Part shown: positions 46,524 to 56,071 of the stretch, one piece after another
Position numbering within the stretch: the first letter of the stretch is position 1
How the letters are laid out: every line of letters starts with the position of its first letter
Assembly (NCBI GenBank): GCA_003251535.1
Contig: QKFD01000104.1
Location: 1 to 62,335, forward strand
Source: Chromatiales bacterium
GTDB lineage: Bacteria > Pseudomonadota > Gammaproteobacteria > Thiohalomonadales > Thiohalomonadaceae
Direction: 5' to 3'
Length of the DNA: 62,335 nucleotides
Position numbers and translations under genes: made by a program
The notes under the pieces: generated by a model
What the model was told of the DNA's origin: nothing
Seen by the model: the letters and a program-made list of their open reading frames with translations, nothing else
The model's database searches: none

Positions 46524-49202
46524 CTACAGCCGCCGCACCGCCCGCTTAACCGTGGCATCCTCCTCGGCGGTGTGGATGGAGAAACGTAGCGACCGGGCCA
46601 GCGCCAGCATCTCGTGGTTATTGGCCAGGATCTCCCCCTCGATGGTCTCCAGCCCCTTATCGCGCGCCGCCTCCATCAGCTGCTCCATCAGACGGTGGCC
46701 GATCCCCCTCCCCTGCCATTGATCGGTCACTGCCACCGCAAACTCGCAGCTACGCCCATCAGGATTGATGACATAGCGGGCCACCCCCACCTGCACCTCC
46801 AGCCCCCCATCCAAGGAGACCCCGACAAAGGCCATCTCGCGGTCGTAGTCGATCTGGGTAAAGCGGGCCAACATCGCAGGGGTCAGCTCATCGATGGTCT
46901 GCATGAAGCGGAAATACTTGGCCCGCTCCGACAGACCACGCACAAAGGCCTGCTCCATCTCCGCATCCTCCGGCCGGATGGGGCGGATGACGAGATCGGT
47001 GCCATCCGGCAGCTGCCAGGTGGTGACCAGATGGACCGGGTAGGGGTAGATGGCCATATGGGCATAGCGCTCCCGGGCGGCGGTGTGGTAGTCCACCACC
47101 ACCCGGGAGTCCACCGCCACCGCCCCGCTCTCATCGACAATGAGTGGATTGATATCCAGCTCACTGATCCACGGCAGCTCGCAGGCCATCTCCGAGACCC
47201 GCATCAGTACATCCACCACCGCCTCGGTATCGGCGGGTGGCATGTGGCGAAACGCCTTCAGCATCCGGGAGACGCGGGTGCGGGCGATGATATCCCGCGC
47301 CAGAAAGCGGTTGAGGGGCGGCAGGGCCACCGCCCGATCCCCCATCACCTCCACCGCGGTGCCACCGGCGGCAAAGGTGATGACTGGGCCAAACAGGGGA
47401 TCCGAGAAGATCCCCACCAGCAGCTCGCGGCCGTTGGGGCGACGTAGCATCGGTTGGATGGTGACTCCATCGATACGCGCCTCGGGACGGTGACGCCGCA
47501 CCGCCGCCACCACCTCGTTGTAGGCGGTGCGCACCGCCTGGGCATTACTGATGCCCAGGCGGACGCCGCCGGCGTCGGACTTGTGGGTGATATCGGGGGA
47601 GTTGATCTTCATCACCACCGGGAAACCGATCGACTCCGCCTGCACCAGTGCCTCATTGGGGGAGCGCACCACCACCGCCTGGGCGGTGCGGATCTGAAAC
47701 GCCCCCAACAGCGCCTTGGATTCGGTCTCCGACAGCACCCGCCGCCCCTCCGCCAGCGCCCCCTCGATAATCATGCGCGCCCCATCGACATCCGGCGGTT
47801 GGTGGCGGGACATGGAGCCGGGGGTCTGGAGTAGCAACTGCTGGTTCTGGTAGTGGCTATTGAGAAAGGCGAACGCCTGCACCGCCGCCTCCGGCGTCTC
47901 AAAAGTGGGCAGCCCCGCCTGGGCCAACTGCTCCCGCCCCTCGGCGACCTGCACCTCCCCCATCCAACAGGTGAGCACCGGCTTCTTCTGCCGTTTGGCC
48001 ACCTGGATCACCGCCTCCGCCACCTCGGTGGGGGCGGTCATCGCCTGCGGTGTCAAAATCACCAGCACCCCATCGACCCCCTTGTCGTCCAGACAGGCCG
48101 CCAGGGCGTGGGCATAGCGTTCGGGACCGGCGTCACCGATCACATCCACCGGATTGGCGTGGGACCAGGTGGCGGGCAGGGCACTATTGAGCCGCTCCAG
48201 GGTGGTGGGGGCCAGCTCGGCGATGCGGATATGGAGATCAGCGGCCCGGTCAGTAGCCATCACCCCCGGACCGCCGCCATTGGTGACGATGGCGAGGCGA
48301 TCCCCCTGGGTACGATAGCGGGCGGCGAGGGTGCTGGCGGCGGCGAATAGGTGGCTGATGCGCAGGCCACGCACCACCCCCGCCCGACTGAGGGCGGCGT
48401 CGAAGACGTCATCCGCCCCCACTAGCGCCCCGGTGTGGGACTGCGCCGCCTTGGAGCCGGCGGCGTGGCGCCCCACCTTAAGGGCAATCACCGGCTTGAC
48501 CCGCGCCGCGGCGCGCACCCCGCTGACAAAGGAGCGCGCATCGTGGATACCTTCTATATAGAGCAGGATGCTCTCGGTCTCGCGGTCCGACACCAGATAG
48601 TCGAGGATCTCACCAAAATCGAGATCGGCCGAGATGCCGGTGGAGATGACGGTGGAGAAGCCCACCTGGTTGGCGGCCGCCCAATCCAACACCGCGGTGC
48701 AGATGGCGCCCGACTGCGAGACCAACGCCGTCTTGCCCGCCAACGCCTGCCCCTTGTTGAAGGTGACATTGAGCCCGAGACCGGGCCGCATGATGCCGAG
48801 ACAGTTGGGACCGATGAAGCGCAGGCCGTAGCGGCGGGCATTCTCCAACACCGCCTGCTCCAGGCGCCGACCCTCCGCCCCCGCCTCGCGGAAACCGGCC
48901 GAGAGGATCACCGCCCCCTTCACCCCATACTCGCCACACTGCTCGATGATGCCCGGCACCGTGGCGGCGGGGGTGGCGATCACGGCGAGGTCAACCGGCG
49001 CCTCCACCGCTGCCAGATCGGGATAGGCGCGCAGCCCCTGCACCGTCTCCCGTTTGGGATTGATGGCGTAGACCGGCCCGCGAAACTGCCCCTCCAGCAT
49101 GTTGCGCAACACCAAGGCACCGACTGCCCCTTCGCGCTCACTGGCGCCGAAGATAGCGACCGAGGTAGGTTCGAACAGACGGGTGAGGTAGTGCTGCCCC
49201 AT
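46524..49202 (-). CDS. patZ: Pat/PatZ-like protein lysine acetyltransferase (acyl-CoA synthetase-like plus GNAT)
   Basis: An 892-residue protein from the ATG at 49202, which has AAAGGGG upstream. It contains a CoA-binding domain (about 1-135), a succinyl-CoA ligase-like domain (about 145-460), an ATP-grasp domain (about 480-705) and a C-terminal GNAT domain (about 725-885, with VTDQWQGRGIGHRLMEQL). Proteins of this layout acetylate lysines of acetyl-CoA synthetase and other enzymes. The QSHTGALVG segment keeps the His that is phosphorylated in true ADP-forming acyl-CoA synthetases. As I recall, Escherichia coli PatZ has Asn there, so synthetase activity may be retained here. No acs gene is nearby. 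Confidence 0.93.
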   Translation of the reverse strand: MGQHYLTRLFEPTSVAIFGASEREGAVGALVLRNMLEGQFRGPVYAINPKRETVQGLRAYPDLAAVEAPVDLAVIATPAATVPGIIEQCGEYGVKGAVILSAGFREAGAEGRRLEQAVLENARRYGLRFIGPNCLGIMRPGLGLNVTFNKGQALAGKTALVSQSGAICTAVLDWAAANQVGFSTVISTGISADLDFGEILDYLVSDRETESILLYIEGIHDARSFVSGVRAAARVKPVIALKVGRHAAGSKAAQSHTGALVGADDVFDAALSRAGVVRGLRISHLFAAASTLAARYRTQGDRLAIVTNGGGPGVMATDRAADLHIRIAELAPTTLERLNSALPATWSHANPVDVIGDAGPERYAHALAACLDDKGVDGVLVILTPQAMTAPTEVAEAVIQVAKRQKKPVLTCWMGEVQVAEGREQLAQAGLPTFETPEAAVQAFAFLNSHYQNQQLLLQTPGSMSRHQPPDVDGARMIIEGALAEGRRVLSETESKALLGAFQIRTAQAVVVRSPNEALVQAESIGFPVVMKINSPDITHKSDAGGVRLGISNAQAVRTAYNEVVAAVRRHRPEARIDGVTIQPMLRRPNGRELLVGIFSDPLFGPVITFAAGGTAVEVMGDRAVALPPLNRFLARDIIARTRVSRMLKAFRHMPPADTEAVVDVLMRVSEMACELPWISELDINPLIVDESGAVAVDSRVVVDYHTAARERYAHMAIYPYPVHLVTTWQLPDGTDLVIRPIRPEDAEMEQAFVRGLSERAKYFRFMQTIDELTPAMLARFTQIDYDREMAFVGVSLDGGLEVQVGVARYVINPDGRSCEFAVAVTDQWQGRGIGHRLMEQLMEAARDKGLETIEGEILANNHEMLALARSLRFSIHTAEEDATVKRAVRRL

Positions 49203-49442
49203 GGTGGCCCCTTTCATCAATGGCTAACAGTAGTGCCGCCTGGCACAACCGCACAGGGCGGTCCGCCGCCAGAGGTCGGCAGTGAGAGCCGACATGACAA
49301 CACAGCCGCAAGAAAAGGCAAGCACGTGACGCAACCCGGGCGCCTTCGTGGCCTACAGCAATGGAAAAAGGGGGTGGCAAACAGCAGGATGTAACAGGAA
49401 GGTGGCCTGCGGGGCCCGGCTGGCCCCGCAGGCGGCTGATCA

Positions 49443-49859
49443 TCAAACCAGCGCGTGTACCTCCTGCTCCAGCAGGTCTAATTGCTCAATTAAGGTCTTG
49501 GAGATCCCCACCAACTCCTCTAACTTCCATGCCGCCTCCTCATGGCGCCGATGCTCCACCAGCCGGTGGATCTGGGCATAGACCAGATGCAGCAGTTCAT
49601 GGGGTCCCTGGATGTCCTGAAAGATCGAGAGGTGACCGAGCCAGCGCTGTCCTTCGCCGTAGTACCAATGGCCAAATTGGCAGTCGATATGCTGCACCGG
49701 GGCGACGTCATCACTGACGGGGACCCCGGCCACCAACCCCTGGGCATAGGCGCGCCAGCGGATGTGGGAGGATTTGGCGCGGCGGATCACCGCCAACAGC
49801 GCCTCTTGCGTAGTGGAGGGGGGAGGGGCAACGGTAGACAGGGGAGTCACATTACTCAT
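49443..49859 (-). CDS. Stand-alone CZB (chemoreceptor zinc-binding) domain protein
   Basis: A 138-residue soluble protein. The start at 49859 has AAGGAG 10 bases upstream. The four expected zinc ligands of a CZB domain are H32 (HIRW), C60 (CQFGHWYYG), H87 and H91 (PHELLH). CZB domains are usually C-terminal parts of chemoreceptors or diguanylate cyclases, where zinc or Cys oxidation changes output. Here no signalling domain is attached. A Pro-rich N-terminal tail and a helical C-terminus flank it. It is monocistronic. Confidence 0.85.
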   Translation of the reverse strand: MSNVTPLSTVAPPPSTTQEALLAVIRRAKSSHIRWRAYAQGLVAGVPVSDDVAPVQHIDCQFGHWYYGEGQRWLGHLSIFQDIQGPHELLHLVYAQIHRLVEHRRHEEAAWKLEELVGISKTLIEQLDLLEQEVHALV

Positions 49860-50031
49860 CAATGCCAGCTCCTTAATTGTGAGTCAGAACGAAGTGGCGA
49901 CGGGACCCTCACAAGGAGAGTCCCTACTCTACTGTGGCCCCCTGGCATGACCCCAGCGTGACACCTCCCTTAGCGAACCACCCTCGCCGGGCGATCGGGA
50001 TCAAACCGTGCTTTAGGTATACTTGCCGGCC

Positions 50032-50874
50032 ATGAACAGCCCCGTCACCACGATTACCGCCCTACTCCAACGCTACTCAGCGCTCCTATTCGACGCCTTT
50101 GGCGTCCTCCTCGATGACCAAGGCGCCCTCCCCGGCGCCGTCGCGCTCATCGACCGCCTCAACGCCGAGGGGCGCCCCTACTGCATCCTCACCAACTCCG
50201 CCAGCCGGCTACCAGGGGAGAGCGTCCAGCTCTATGCCGCCTGTGGCCTGGCCATCCCGGAGGAGCGCATCTTAAGTTCCGGGATGCTGCTCGCCCCCTA
50301 CTTCCAGGCCCAGCAGCTCACCGGTGCCACCACCCTGGTCCTGGGTCCGGCGGGCTCCCAGGCCTTTGCCCGGGCGGCGGGGATGGAGTTGGTCCCCCCC
50401 ACTGCGGGGTGTGATGCCGAGGTGGTGGTGGTGGCAGACGAGAAGGGCTATCCGCTTCTGGAGCAGTTTGACCACACCCTCAGCCTGATGCTGCGACGGC
50501 TAGATGCCGGCCGACCGCTCCACCTGGTGGTGTGCAATCCCGATCTCATCTACCCACGCGGCCCCGACGCCTTTGGCCTCACCGCCGGCGGCATGGCCAG
50601 CCTCTTCGAGACCATCTTGGCAGAGCGCTACGGCGCCGAGGCGCCGCGTTTTATCCGCCTGGGCAAGCCCTACGCCCCCCTCTTTGAGGTGGCGCTGGAG
50701 CGGGTTGGCAGCCGCGATGCCGTGATGGTGGGAGACCAACTGGCCACCGATATCCGCGGCGCCCATGGCGTGGGGATCGACAGCGCCCTGGTGGCGAGTG
50801 GTCTCGCCCGCCACGCCCCCACGCTGGCCGCCACCCTGCGCCCCACCTGGCAGTTACCGTCCCTGCTCCCGTAA
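50032..50874 (+). CDS. HAD-superfamily hydrolase, NagD-like (class IIA)
   Basis: A 280-residue protein with motif [12 protein letters not shown], motif II ILTNSAS, the Lys in [12 protein letters not shown] and motif [16 protein letters not shown]. The cap between motifs II and III matches class IIA phosphatases such as NagD. Substrates of this group are nucleotide or sugar phosphates; the specific one is unknown. A TATACT box lies only about 10 bases before the ATG at 50032. An upstream TTG at 50023 is less likely. nfo follows after 67 bases. Confidence 0.9.
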   Translation: MNSPVTTITALLQRYSALLFDAFGVLLDDQGALPGAVALIDRLNAEGRPYCILTNSASRLPGESVQLYAACGLAIPEERILSSGMLLAPYFQAQQLTGATTLVLGPAGSQAFARAAGMELVPPTAGCDAEVVVVADEKGYPLLEQFDHTLSLMLRRLDAGRPLHLVVCNPDLIYPRGPDAFGLTAGGMASLFETILAERYGAEAPRFIRLGKPYAPLFEVALERVGSRDAVMVGDQLATDIRGAHGVGIDSALVASGLARHAPTLAATLRPTWQLPSLLP

Positions 50875-50941
50875 CTCCCCCACGGCGGCCGGCCAGTCGC
50901 GCCCGGCGCCCCCACTTTTTTTGCAGCCAACGGATCCCACC

Positions 50942-51790
50942 ATGAAACGTATTGGAGCCCATGTCAGCGCCGCCGGCGGCGTACAGAACGCCCCCCTCAA
51001 CGCGCAGAAGATCGGCGCCCGCGCCTTCGCCCTGTTCACCAAGAATCAGCGCCAGTGGAGCGCCAAGCCGCTCACCGAGGAGCAGATCAGCGCCTTCCAA
51101 GAGAACCTCGCCGCCGTCAACATCGCCCCCGAGCATGTGCTGCCCCACGACAGCTATCTCATCAATCTGGGTCACCCGGAGGCGGCGGCCCTGGCCAAGT
51201 CCCGCGACGCCTTTCTCGATGAGCTACAACGCTGCCAACAGCTCGGCCTACGGCTGCTCAACTTTCATCCCGGCTCCCACTTGGATAAGAGCAGCGAGGC
51301 CCAATGTCTGGCCACCATTGCCGACTCCATCAACTGGGCCCTGGCCCAGACCACCGGCGTGGTAGCGGTCATTGAGAACACCGCCGGCCAGGGGAGCAAC
51401 CTGGGCTGGCGCTTTGAACATCTGGCCGAGATCATCAATCAAGTGGAGGATCGCAGCCGCGTAGGGATCTGTCTCGACACCTGCCACACCTTTGTCGCCG
51501 GCTACGACCTGCGCACCGAGGAGGCGTGCGAGGCCACCTTCGCCGAGTTTGACCGCGTGGTGGGGTTCTCCTATCTGCGGGGGATGCACCTCAACGACTC
51601 CAAACCCGATCTAGGGGCGCGGGTCGATCGCCACCACAGCATCGGCCAGGGCAAACTGGGACTATCAGTATTTCGCTATATCATGAATGACCCCCGCTTT
51701 GAGGAGATCCCAATGGTATTAGAGACCATTGATGAATCCCTCTGGCCGGCGGAGATTGAACAGCTCTACGGCTTACAAAAAGAGATGTAA
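50942..51790 (+). CDS. nfo: Endonuclease IV
   Basis: A 282-residue AP endonuclease with the trinuclear zinc site residues visible in [52 protein letters not shown] and DRHHSIGQG. It cuts DNA 5' to abasic sites in base-excision repair. The length and motif order are normal. It follows the HAD gene on the same strand. Confidence 0.97.
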   Translation: MKRIGAHVSAAGGVQNAPLNAQKIGARAFALFTKNQRQWSAKPLTEEQISAFQENLAAVNIAPEHVLPHDSYLINLGHPEAAALAKSRDAFLDELQRCQQLGLRLLNFHPGSHLDKSSEAQCLATIADSINWALAQTTGVVAVIENTAGQGSNLGWRFEHLAEIINQVEDRSRVGICLDTCHTFVAGYDLRTEEACEATFAEFDRVVGFSYLRGMHLNDSKPDLGARVDRHHSIGQGKLGLSVFRYIMNDPRFEEIPMVLETIDESLWPAEIEQLYGLQKEM

Positions 51791-51803
51791 ATTTTTCTTT
51801 GCG

Positions 51804-51832
51804 TTGACACTCCTCACCACCTGACTTAGGTT
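51804..51832 (+). promoter_or_regulatory. Probable promoter of the CZB gene at 51903
   Basis: A perfect TTGACA at 51804-51809 is followed after 17 bases by TAGGTT at 51827-51832. RNA would start near 51840, giving a leader of about 60 bases with GGAGGAG before the ATG. Confidence 0.55.
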
Positions 51833-51902
51833 CTTCCAACATAACAACAGCACGCTGCCGGGCCTGGCCAGCGGCTCCTAACCACCTGGAGGAGCGAGAC
51901 CG

Positions 51903-52295
51903 ATGAGTGGGGACAATCCGAACTGCGGGGAAGATATGAACTTCATGAATGCTATCGAGGCCCATGTCCGCTGGAAGATCCGGTTGGAGGCCTATATCGA
52001 CGGCACGAGTCAGGAGAACCTCGATTCTGAGGTGGTCTGCCGGGATGATCAGTGTCTGCTGGGCAAATGGATCTACGGTACCGGTGGCGAGCGGTATGGT
52101 CAGCACCCCAAATTCCCCGGCTTAAAGGAGACCCATAAACAGTTTCACCGCTGCGCGGGCGAGGTGATCCGCCTGGTGGATACGGGGGACAAGGAGCAGG
52201 CGCGGGAGCTGCTCTGCAAGGGGGAGTACGCCAAGTTCAGCCACCAGATCAAGGCGGAGCTGGCACGCATGAGTCTGGAGATCGATCCCGACTGA
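51903..52295 (+). CDS. Second stand-alone CZB domain protein
   Basis: A 130-residue soluble protein. Zinc ligands expected for CZB are H21 (HVRWKIRL), C51 (CLLGKWIYG), H78 and H82 (HKQFH). It matches the CZB consensus more closely than the copy at 49443. Extra Cys (8, 46, 84) could take part in redox chemistry. No methyl-accepting or GGDEF domain is attached. It has its own promoter and a strong ribosome-binding site. A diffusible zinc or oxidant sensor is an inference. Confidence 0.9.
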   Translation: MSGDNPNCGEDMNFMNAIEAHVRWKIRLEAYIDGTSQENLDSEVVCRDDQCLLGKWIYGTGGERYGQHPKFPGLKETHKQFHRCAGEVIRLVDTGDKEQARELLCKGEYAKFSHQIKAELARMSLEIDPD

Positions 52296-52357
52296 GGCGG
52301 TGTCAGGGCAACGGCCCCTGGAGGGAGTCACCCGCCTCCGGGGCCGCCCGCCAGGGA

Positions 52358-52957
52358 CTACTTCAGCATCGCCTCCAACTGGGTAAAGTTGATCGCCTTG
52401 AAGTAGCTCTTCACCGCCGCCACCGTCGTCGGGTCGTTGCTGGAGCCGCTCACCACCACCAGCGCCTTGTTATTTACCAGCGTCGTCAACGAACCCTCCG
52501 CGCTGTTTTGGATCACCTTGCGGCCGTCGATCACCACCAGTTTCTGTTCACTCCCCCCCATGAACATCGGGTTGCCAAATAGCATCCCCATGCTCTGCAC
52601 CAGCATCGACTCACCGCTGATATTCACCCGCACCTCCCGATAGTCATCCCCCTGCTGGCGGTAGACCCGCTCGGCGTTGATGCCCCCTCCCAACATATTG
52701 GCGTTGGCGGCGGTGGTGGTGTCCTCCTCCTCGGAGACCCAACCCGCCAACGGCGGCGGCAGTAGATCCGCCATACCGGCGGCGCGCTGCTGGCGGATGA
52801 GGGTAGAGGCGGCATCAAGGGCGGTCACCGCCATCTCCAGGTCCTTGGCCTGGTAGGCACGGAGCGCTTCGTTGATCTGGTCGGTCACATCGTCGGCCAG
52901 GACGCTGCCGGGGAGCGAGATGAAGGCAGCAAGCAGGGCGGCGGTCACACGCTTCAT
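52358..52957 (-). CDS. Exported protein of unknown function
   Basis: A 199-residue protein with a signal peptide (KRVTAALLAAFISLPGSVLA, cleavage near residue 21). A helical region rich in Ala and Gln follows (about 25-65). A beta-rich part ends in TTVAAVKSYFKAINFTQLEAML. GAGGA precedes the ATG. Similar proteins occur in other Gammaproteobacteria but no function is known to me. It is monocistronic and divergent from cmoA. Confidence 0.8.
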   Translation of the reverse strand: MKRVTAALLAAFISLPGSVLADDVTDQINEALRAYQAKDLEMAVTALDAASTLIRQQRAAGMADLLPPPLAGWVSEEEDTTTAANANMLGGGINAERVYRQQGDDYREVRVNISGESMLVQSMGMLFGNPMFMGGSEQKLVVIDGRKVIQNSAEGSLTTLVNNKALVVVSGSSNDPTTVAAVKSYFKAINFTQLEAMLK

Positions 52958-53087
52958 AGGAGATATCCTCGGTCATTGAAGTTGGGGGGGTGATTCTGCG
53001 CAAGATCCCGATCCACTCCAATAGAGCAGACGCACCGCCTCGGCCGCCGATGGTAAAATCGCCACCCGCCACAATCCCCAGCCCCCC

Positions 53088-53822
53088 ATGTCACAGCGCG
53101 ACTCTATCTACGCCGAAAGCCAGCCGCTGATCGCGGATTTCGCCTTCGATCAGCGGGTCGCCCAGGTCTTCCCCGACATGATCCGCCGCTCCGTCCCCGG
53201 CTACGCCGAGGTGATCGCCTGGAGCGGCCTCATCGCCAGCCACTACGCCCAACCGGGCAGCCGCTGCTACGACCTGGGCAGCTCCTTGGGGGCCACCACC
53301 CTCTCGCTGCGCCGCCAGATCCAGACCGCCGACACCACCATCGTCGCCGTCGATAACGCCTGGCCGATGGTGGAGCGCTGTCGCGCCGTACTCGCCGAGG
53401 AGCCGACGGCAGGCGCCCAGGTGTCGCTGGTCTGTGCCGATATCCGGGATGTGATGATCCGCGATGCGTCGGTGGTGGTGCTCAACTTTACTCTCCAGTT
53501 CGTACCGCGGGAGCAGCGCCTCGCCCTCCTCAGCCGCATCCGCGCCGGCCTGCGCCCTGGCGGAGTCTTGCTGCTGGCGGAGAAGCTGACCTACCCCGAT
53601 GCCGCCGAGCAGGCGTTCCAAGAGCGGATGCAGCTCGCCTTCAAGCGAGCCAACGGCTATTCAGAGCTGGAGGTGGCCCAGAAGCGTGCCGCCCTGGAGC
53701 GGGTCTTACTGCCGGAGTCAGAGGCAGAGCACCGCAGCCGCCTCGCCACGGCCGGTTTCACCACCACCTACTGCTGGTTGCGCTGCTTCAACTTCGCCGC
53801 CTTTGCCGCCTTCGCCCCCTAA
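53088..53822 (+). CDS. cmoA: Carboxy-S-adenosyl-L-methionine synthase
   Basis: A 244-residue SAM-fold protein that makes carboxy-SAM from SAM and prephenate for wobble uridine modification in tRNA. Recognisable segments are DLGSSLGATTLSLRRQI, VDNAWPMVERC and FTLQFVPREQRLALL. It precedes cmoB by 17 bases, the usual pair. Confidence 0.95.
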   Translation: MSQRDSIYAESQPLIADFAFDQRVAQVFPDMIRRSVPGYAEVIAWSGLIASHYAQPGSRCYDLGSSLGATTLSLRRQIQTADTTIVAVDNAWPMVERCRAVLAEEPTAGAQVSLVCADIRDVMIRDASVVVLNFTLQFVPREQRLALLSRIRAGLRPGGVLLLAEKLTYPDAAEQAFQERMQLAFKRANGYSELEVAQKRAALERVLLPESEAEHRSRLATAGFTTTYCWLRCFNFAAFAAFAP

Positions 53823-53839
53823 CCACGCCCCCACTGCCG

Positions 53840-54820
53840 ATGCTCGACTACCTCGCCTCCCTCCCGACCCGCCTCGCCCACGGCCCCCTCGCCACCAGCG
53901 CCGAGGGCTTGGCGGAGCAAGCCCGTCAGCTGGTACTACGACATGGGCGGCAGGCCGAGTGGCAGGCCGCCCTGGAGGCCCTGCCGCAGACCCCGGCCGG
54001 CCCCTGCCGGCTCGATCAACCCAGCCCCACCCGCCAGCCCCCGCTCGCCGCCGCGGAGCAGGCGGCGTTGGCAGAGGCGTTGCAGCGCTTCCACCCGTGG
54101 CGCAAAGGGCCATTCCTGCTGCACGGGGTCGCCATCGACGCCGAGTGGCGCTCCGATTGGAAGTGGGCGCGGGTCGCCCCCCACCTTGCCCCTTTGGCGG
54201 GCCAGCGGATCCTCGATGTGGGCTGCGGTAACGGCTACTACGGCTGGCGCATGGTGGGGGCGGGGGCGGCCGAGGTGGTGGGGATCGATCCGACGCTGAT
54301 CTACTTCGCCCAGTTCCTCGCCCTACGCCGCTACCTCGGCGCAGAGCAGTTCCACTTCATCCCCACCACGATGGAGGCGCTACCCGGCGAGTTGGCCGCC
54401 TTCGATACCGTCTTCTCCATGGGGGTGCTCTACCACCGACGCGACCCAGAGCGCCATCTGGCGGAGCTGTATGCCGCCCTGCGTCCGGGTGGTCAGCTGG
54501 TGTTGGAGACCCTGGTGCTCCCCCCCGACATGACGGGCCAGCTCGATCCGCCGGGGCGCTACGCCAAGATGAAGAATGTCCACGCCATCCCGGCCGTCGC
54601 ACTGCTGCTCCAGTGGGTGGCCGCGGCCGGTTTTGTCGCGCCGCGCTGTGTCGATCAGGTGGCCACGCTGCCGGGTGAGCAGCGCGCCACGCCGTGGATG
54701 CGGTTTGAGTCGTTGAGTGACTTCCTCGATCCCACGGCGCCGGAACGCACCGTGGAGGGTCACCCGGCACCACAGCGGGCGGTGGTGATCGCAACCCGGC
54801 CGCCGCTGGCGGCGAGTTAA
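53840..54820 (+). CDS. cmoB: tRNA U34 carboxymethyltransferase
   Basis: A 326-residue enzyme that transfers the carboxymethyl group from carboxy-SAM to 5-hydroxyuridine at tRNA position 34, giving cmo5U. Typical segments are WRKGPFLLHGVAIDAEWRS, ILDVGCGNGYYGWRM and FSMGVLYHRRDPERHL. Length agrees with the Escherichia coli protein. It converges on mtnC. Confidence 0.96.
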   Translation: MLDYLASLPTRLAHGPLATSAEGLAEQARQLVLRHGRQAEWQAALEALPQTPAGPCRLDQPSPTRQPPLAAAEQAALAEALQRFHPWRKGPFLLHGVAIDAEWRSDWKWARVAPHLAPLAGQRILDVGCGNGYYGWRMVGAGAAEVVGIDPTLIYFAQFLALRRYLGAEQFHFIPTTMEALPGELAAFDTVFSMGVLYHRRDPERHLAELYAALRPGGQLVLETLVLPPDMTGQLDPPGRYAKMKNVHAIPAVALLLQWVAAAGFVAPRCVDQVATLPGEQRATPWMRFESLSDFLDPTAPERTVEGHPAPQRAVVIATRPPLAAS

Positions 54821-54842
54821 AGGAGCGCTGAGGGGGGGCGGT

Positions 54843-55517
54843 TCAGACGCTGATATCGTCGAAGGAGCGCACCTGCCGATGGACCGCATCGGGGTCGATC
54901 GCCCCCTCGCGCATCAGCCAAGCGGTGAACATCCCCACCTGGCGGGCGGCATCCAGCTCCTCTTTGATATCGGACAGGAACAGCACCTCATGGGGTGAGA
55001 GGCCGATCAGGGTGGAGATGGATTGATAGGCGGTCGGATCCTTCTTGGCCCCGACATTGGTGTCAAAGTAGTCGCTGAAGAGCGGGGTAAGGTCGCCATA
55101 CTCGGTGTGGCCGAACAGCAGCTTCTGAGCAAAGACCGAGCCGGAGGAGAAGACATAGAGCTTGAGGCCGCGCTGGTGCCACGCCTGGAGCTGGCGCTTC
55201 GCATCCTCATAGATATGGCCGTGGAAATCGCCGTTGCGATAACCGGCCTCCCAGATGAGCCCCTGCAACGCCTTGAGCGGGGTGATCTTGCGATCCTCAT
55301 CGATCCACTGCACCAGCAGCTCGGCCACTGCCTCCCGGGCCAGCCGGCGGTGGATGGTCGCCTGTACCTCCTCCAGCAAACGCGCCACCTCGGCGTTGTC
55401 GCCATGCTCGGCGATGAAGCGCTTCATGCGATCGCGGGAGTAGGGAAACAGCACCTCCTTGACGAATGAGAGCGAGGAGGTGGTGCCTTCAATATCGGTC
55501 AGAATGGCCTTGATCAT
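54843..55517 (-). CDS. mtnC: Enolase-phosphatase E1
   Basis: A 224-residue HAD-family enzyme of the methionine salvage pathway. It enolises and dephosphorylates 2,3-diketo-5-methylthiopentyl-1-phosphate to acireductone. Motif I is ILTDIEGTTSSLSFVKEVLFP, a MtnC hallmark, and motif III/IV appears as LFLSDIKEELDAAR. Its ATG overlaps the mtnD stop (ATGA). It is the last of the mtnB-mtnD-mtnC operon. Confidence 0.96.
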   Translation of the reverse strand: MIKAILTDIEGTTSSLSFVKEVLFPYSRDRMKRFIAEHGDNAEVARLLEEVQATIHRRLAREAVAELLVQWIDEDRKITPLKALQGLIWEAGYRNGDFHGHIYEDAKRQLQAWHQRGLKLYVFSSGSVFAQKLLFGHTEYGDLTPLFSDYFDTNVGAKKDPTAYQSISTLIGLSPHEVLFLSDIKEELDAARQVGMFTAWLMREGAIDPDAVHRQVRSFDDISV

Positions 55518-56071
55518 GCCACCCCCACAAAGCGATCAAAGTCAGGGAAGTGGGCGCTGATACCGCTGCCGGTGAAGTCGGCCAACCAGCCATCCGGGAT
55601 GGTGAAGAAGCGGATGCACTTGAAGTTGGGATGGCTCCCCATGTCAAACCAGTGGGGCACCTTGGCCGGTACCGAGATGAGGTCCCCCGCCTCGCACAAC
55701 ACCAGATAGACCTGCTCCCCGGGGTGGAGATAAAACAGCCCGCTGCCATCGACAAAGAAGCGCACCTCGAAGTCGCCATGGATATGCTCATCCAAAAACT
55801 TACCCCGCAGCTCCGCCGCCTGCGGGTGATCGGGCCGCAGGCTCATCACATCCACCGACTGAAAACCGTACTCGCCGTTCAACGCCTCCACCTGTCGGGC
55901 GTAGGCGGCCAACACCTCGGTCTGATCCGCCGCTGGGGTCAACGGCCGATCGGCTTGCCAACGCTCAAAGCGGACGCCTAGGGCGGCCAGCTCGGTGGCG
56001 ATGGCGGCGTGGTCCAGGAGGGGATCGGCAGCCGCCTTCCCCTGTTGATCGAAGATCTCCAGTCTGCTCAT
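55514..56071 (-). CDS. mtnD: Acireductone dioxygenase
   Basis: A 185-residue cupin enzyme. The metal site is H-x-H-x3-E in EHIHGDFEVRF plus a later His in VPHWFDMG. With iron it forms the keto-acid precursor of methionine; with nickel it gives a dead-end product and CO. The start at 56071 overlaps the mtnB stop (ATGA), so the longer upstream frame is not used. Confidence 0.96.
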   Translation of the reverse strand: MSRLEIFDQQGKAAADPLLDHAAIATELAALGVRFERWQADRPLTPAADQTEVLAAYARQVEALNGEYGFQSVDVMSLRPDHPQAAELRGKFLDEHIHGDFEVRFFVDGSGLFYLHPGEQVYLVLCEAGDLISVPAKVPHWFDMGSHPNFKCIRFFTIPDGWLADFTGSGISAHFPDFDRFVGVA

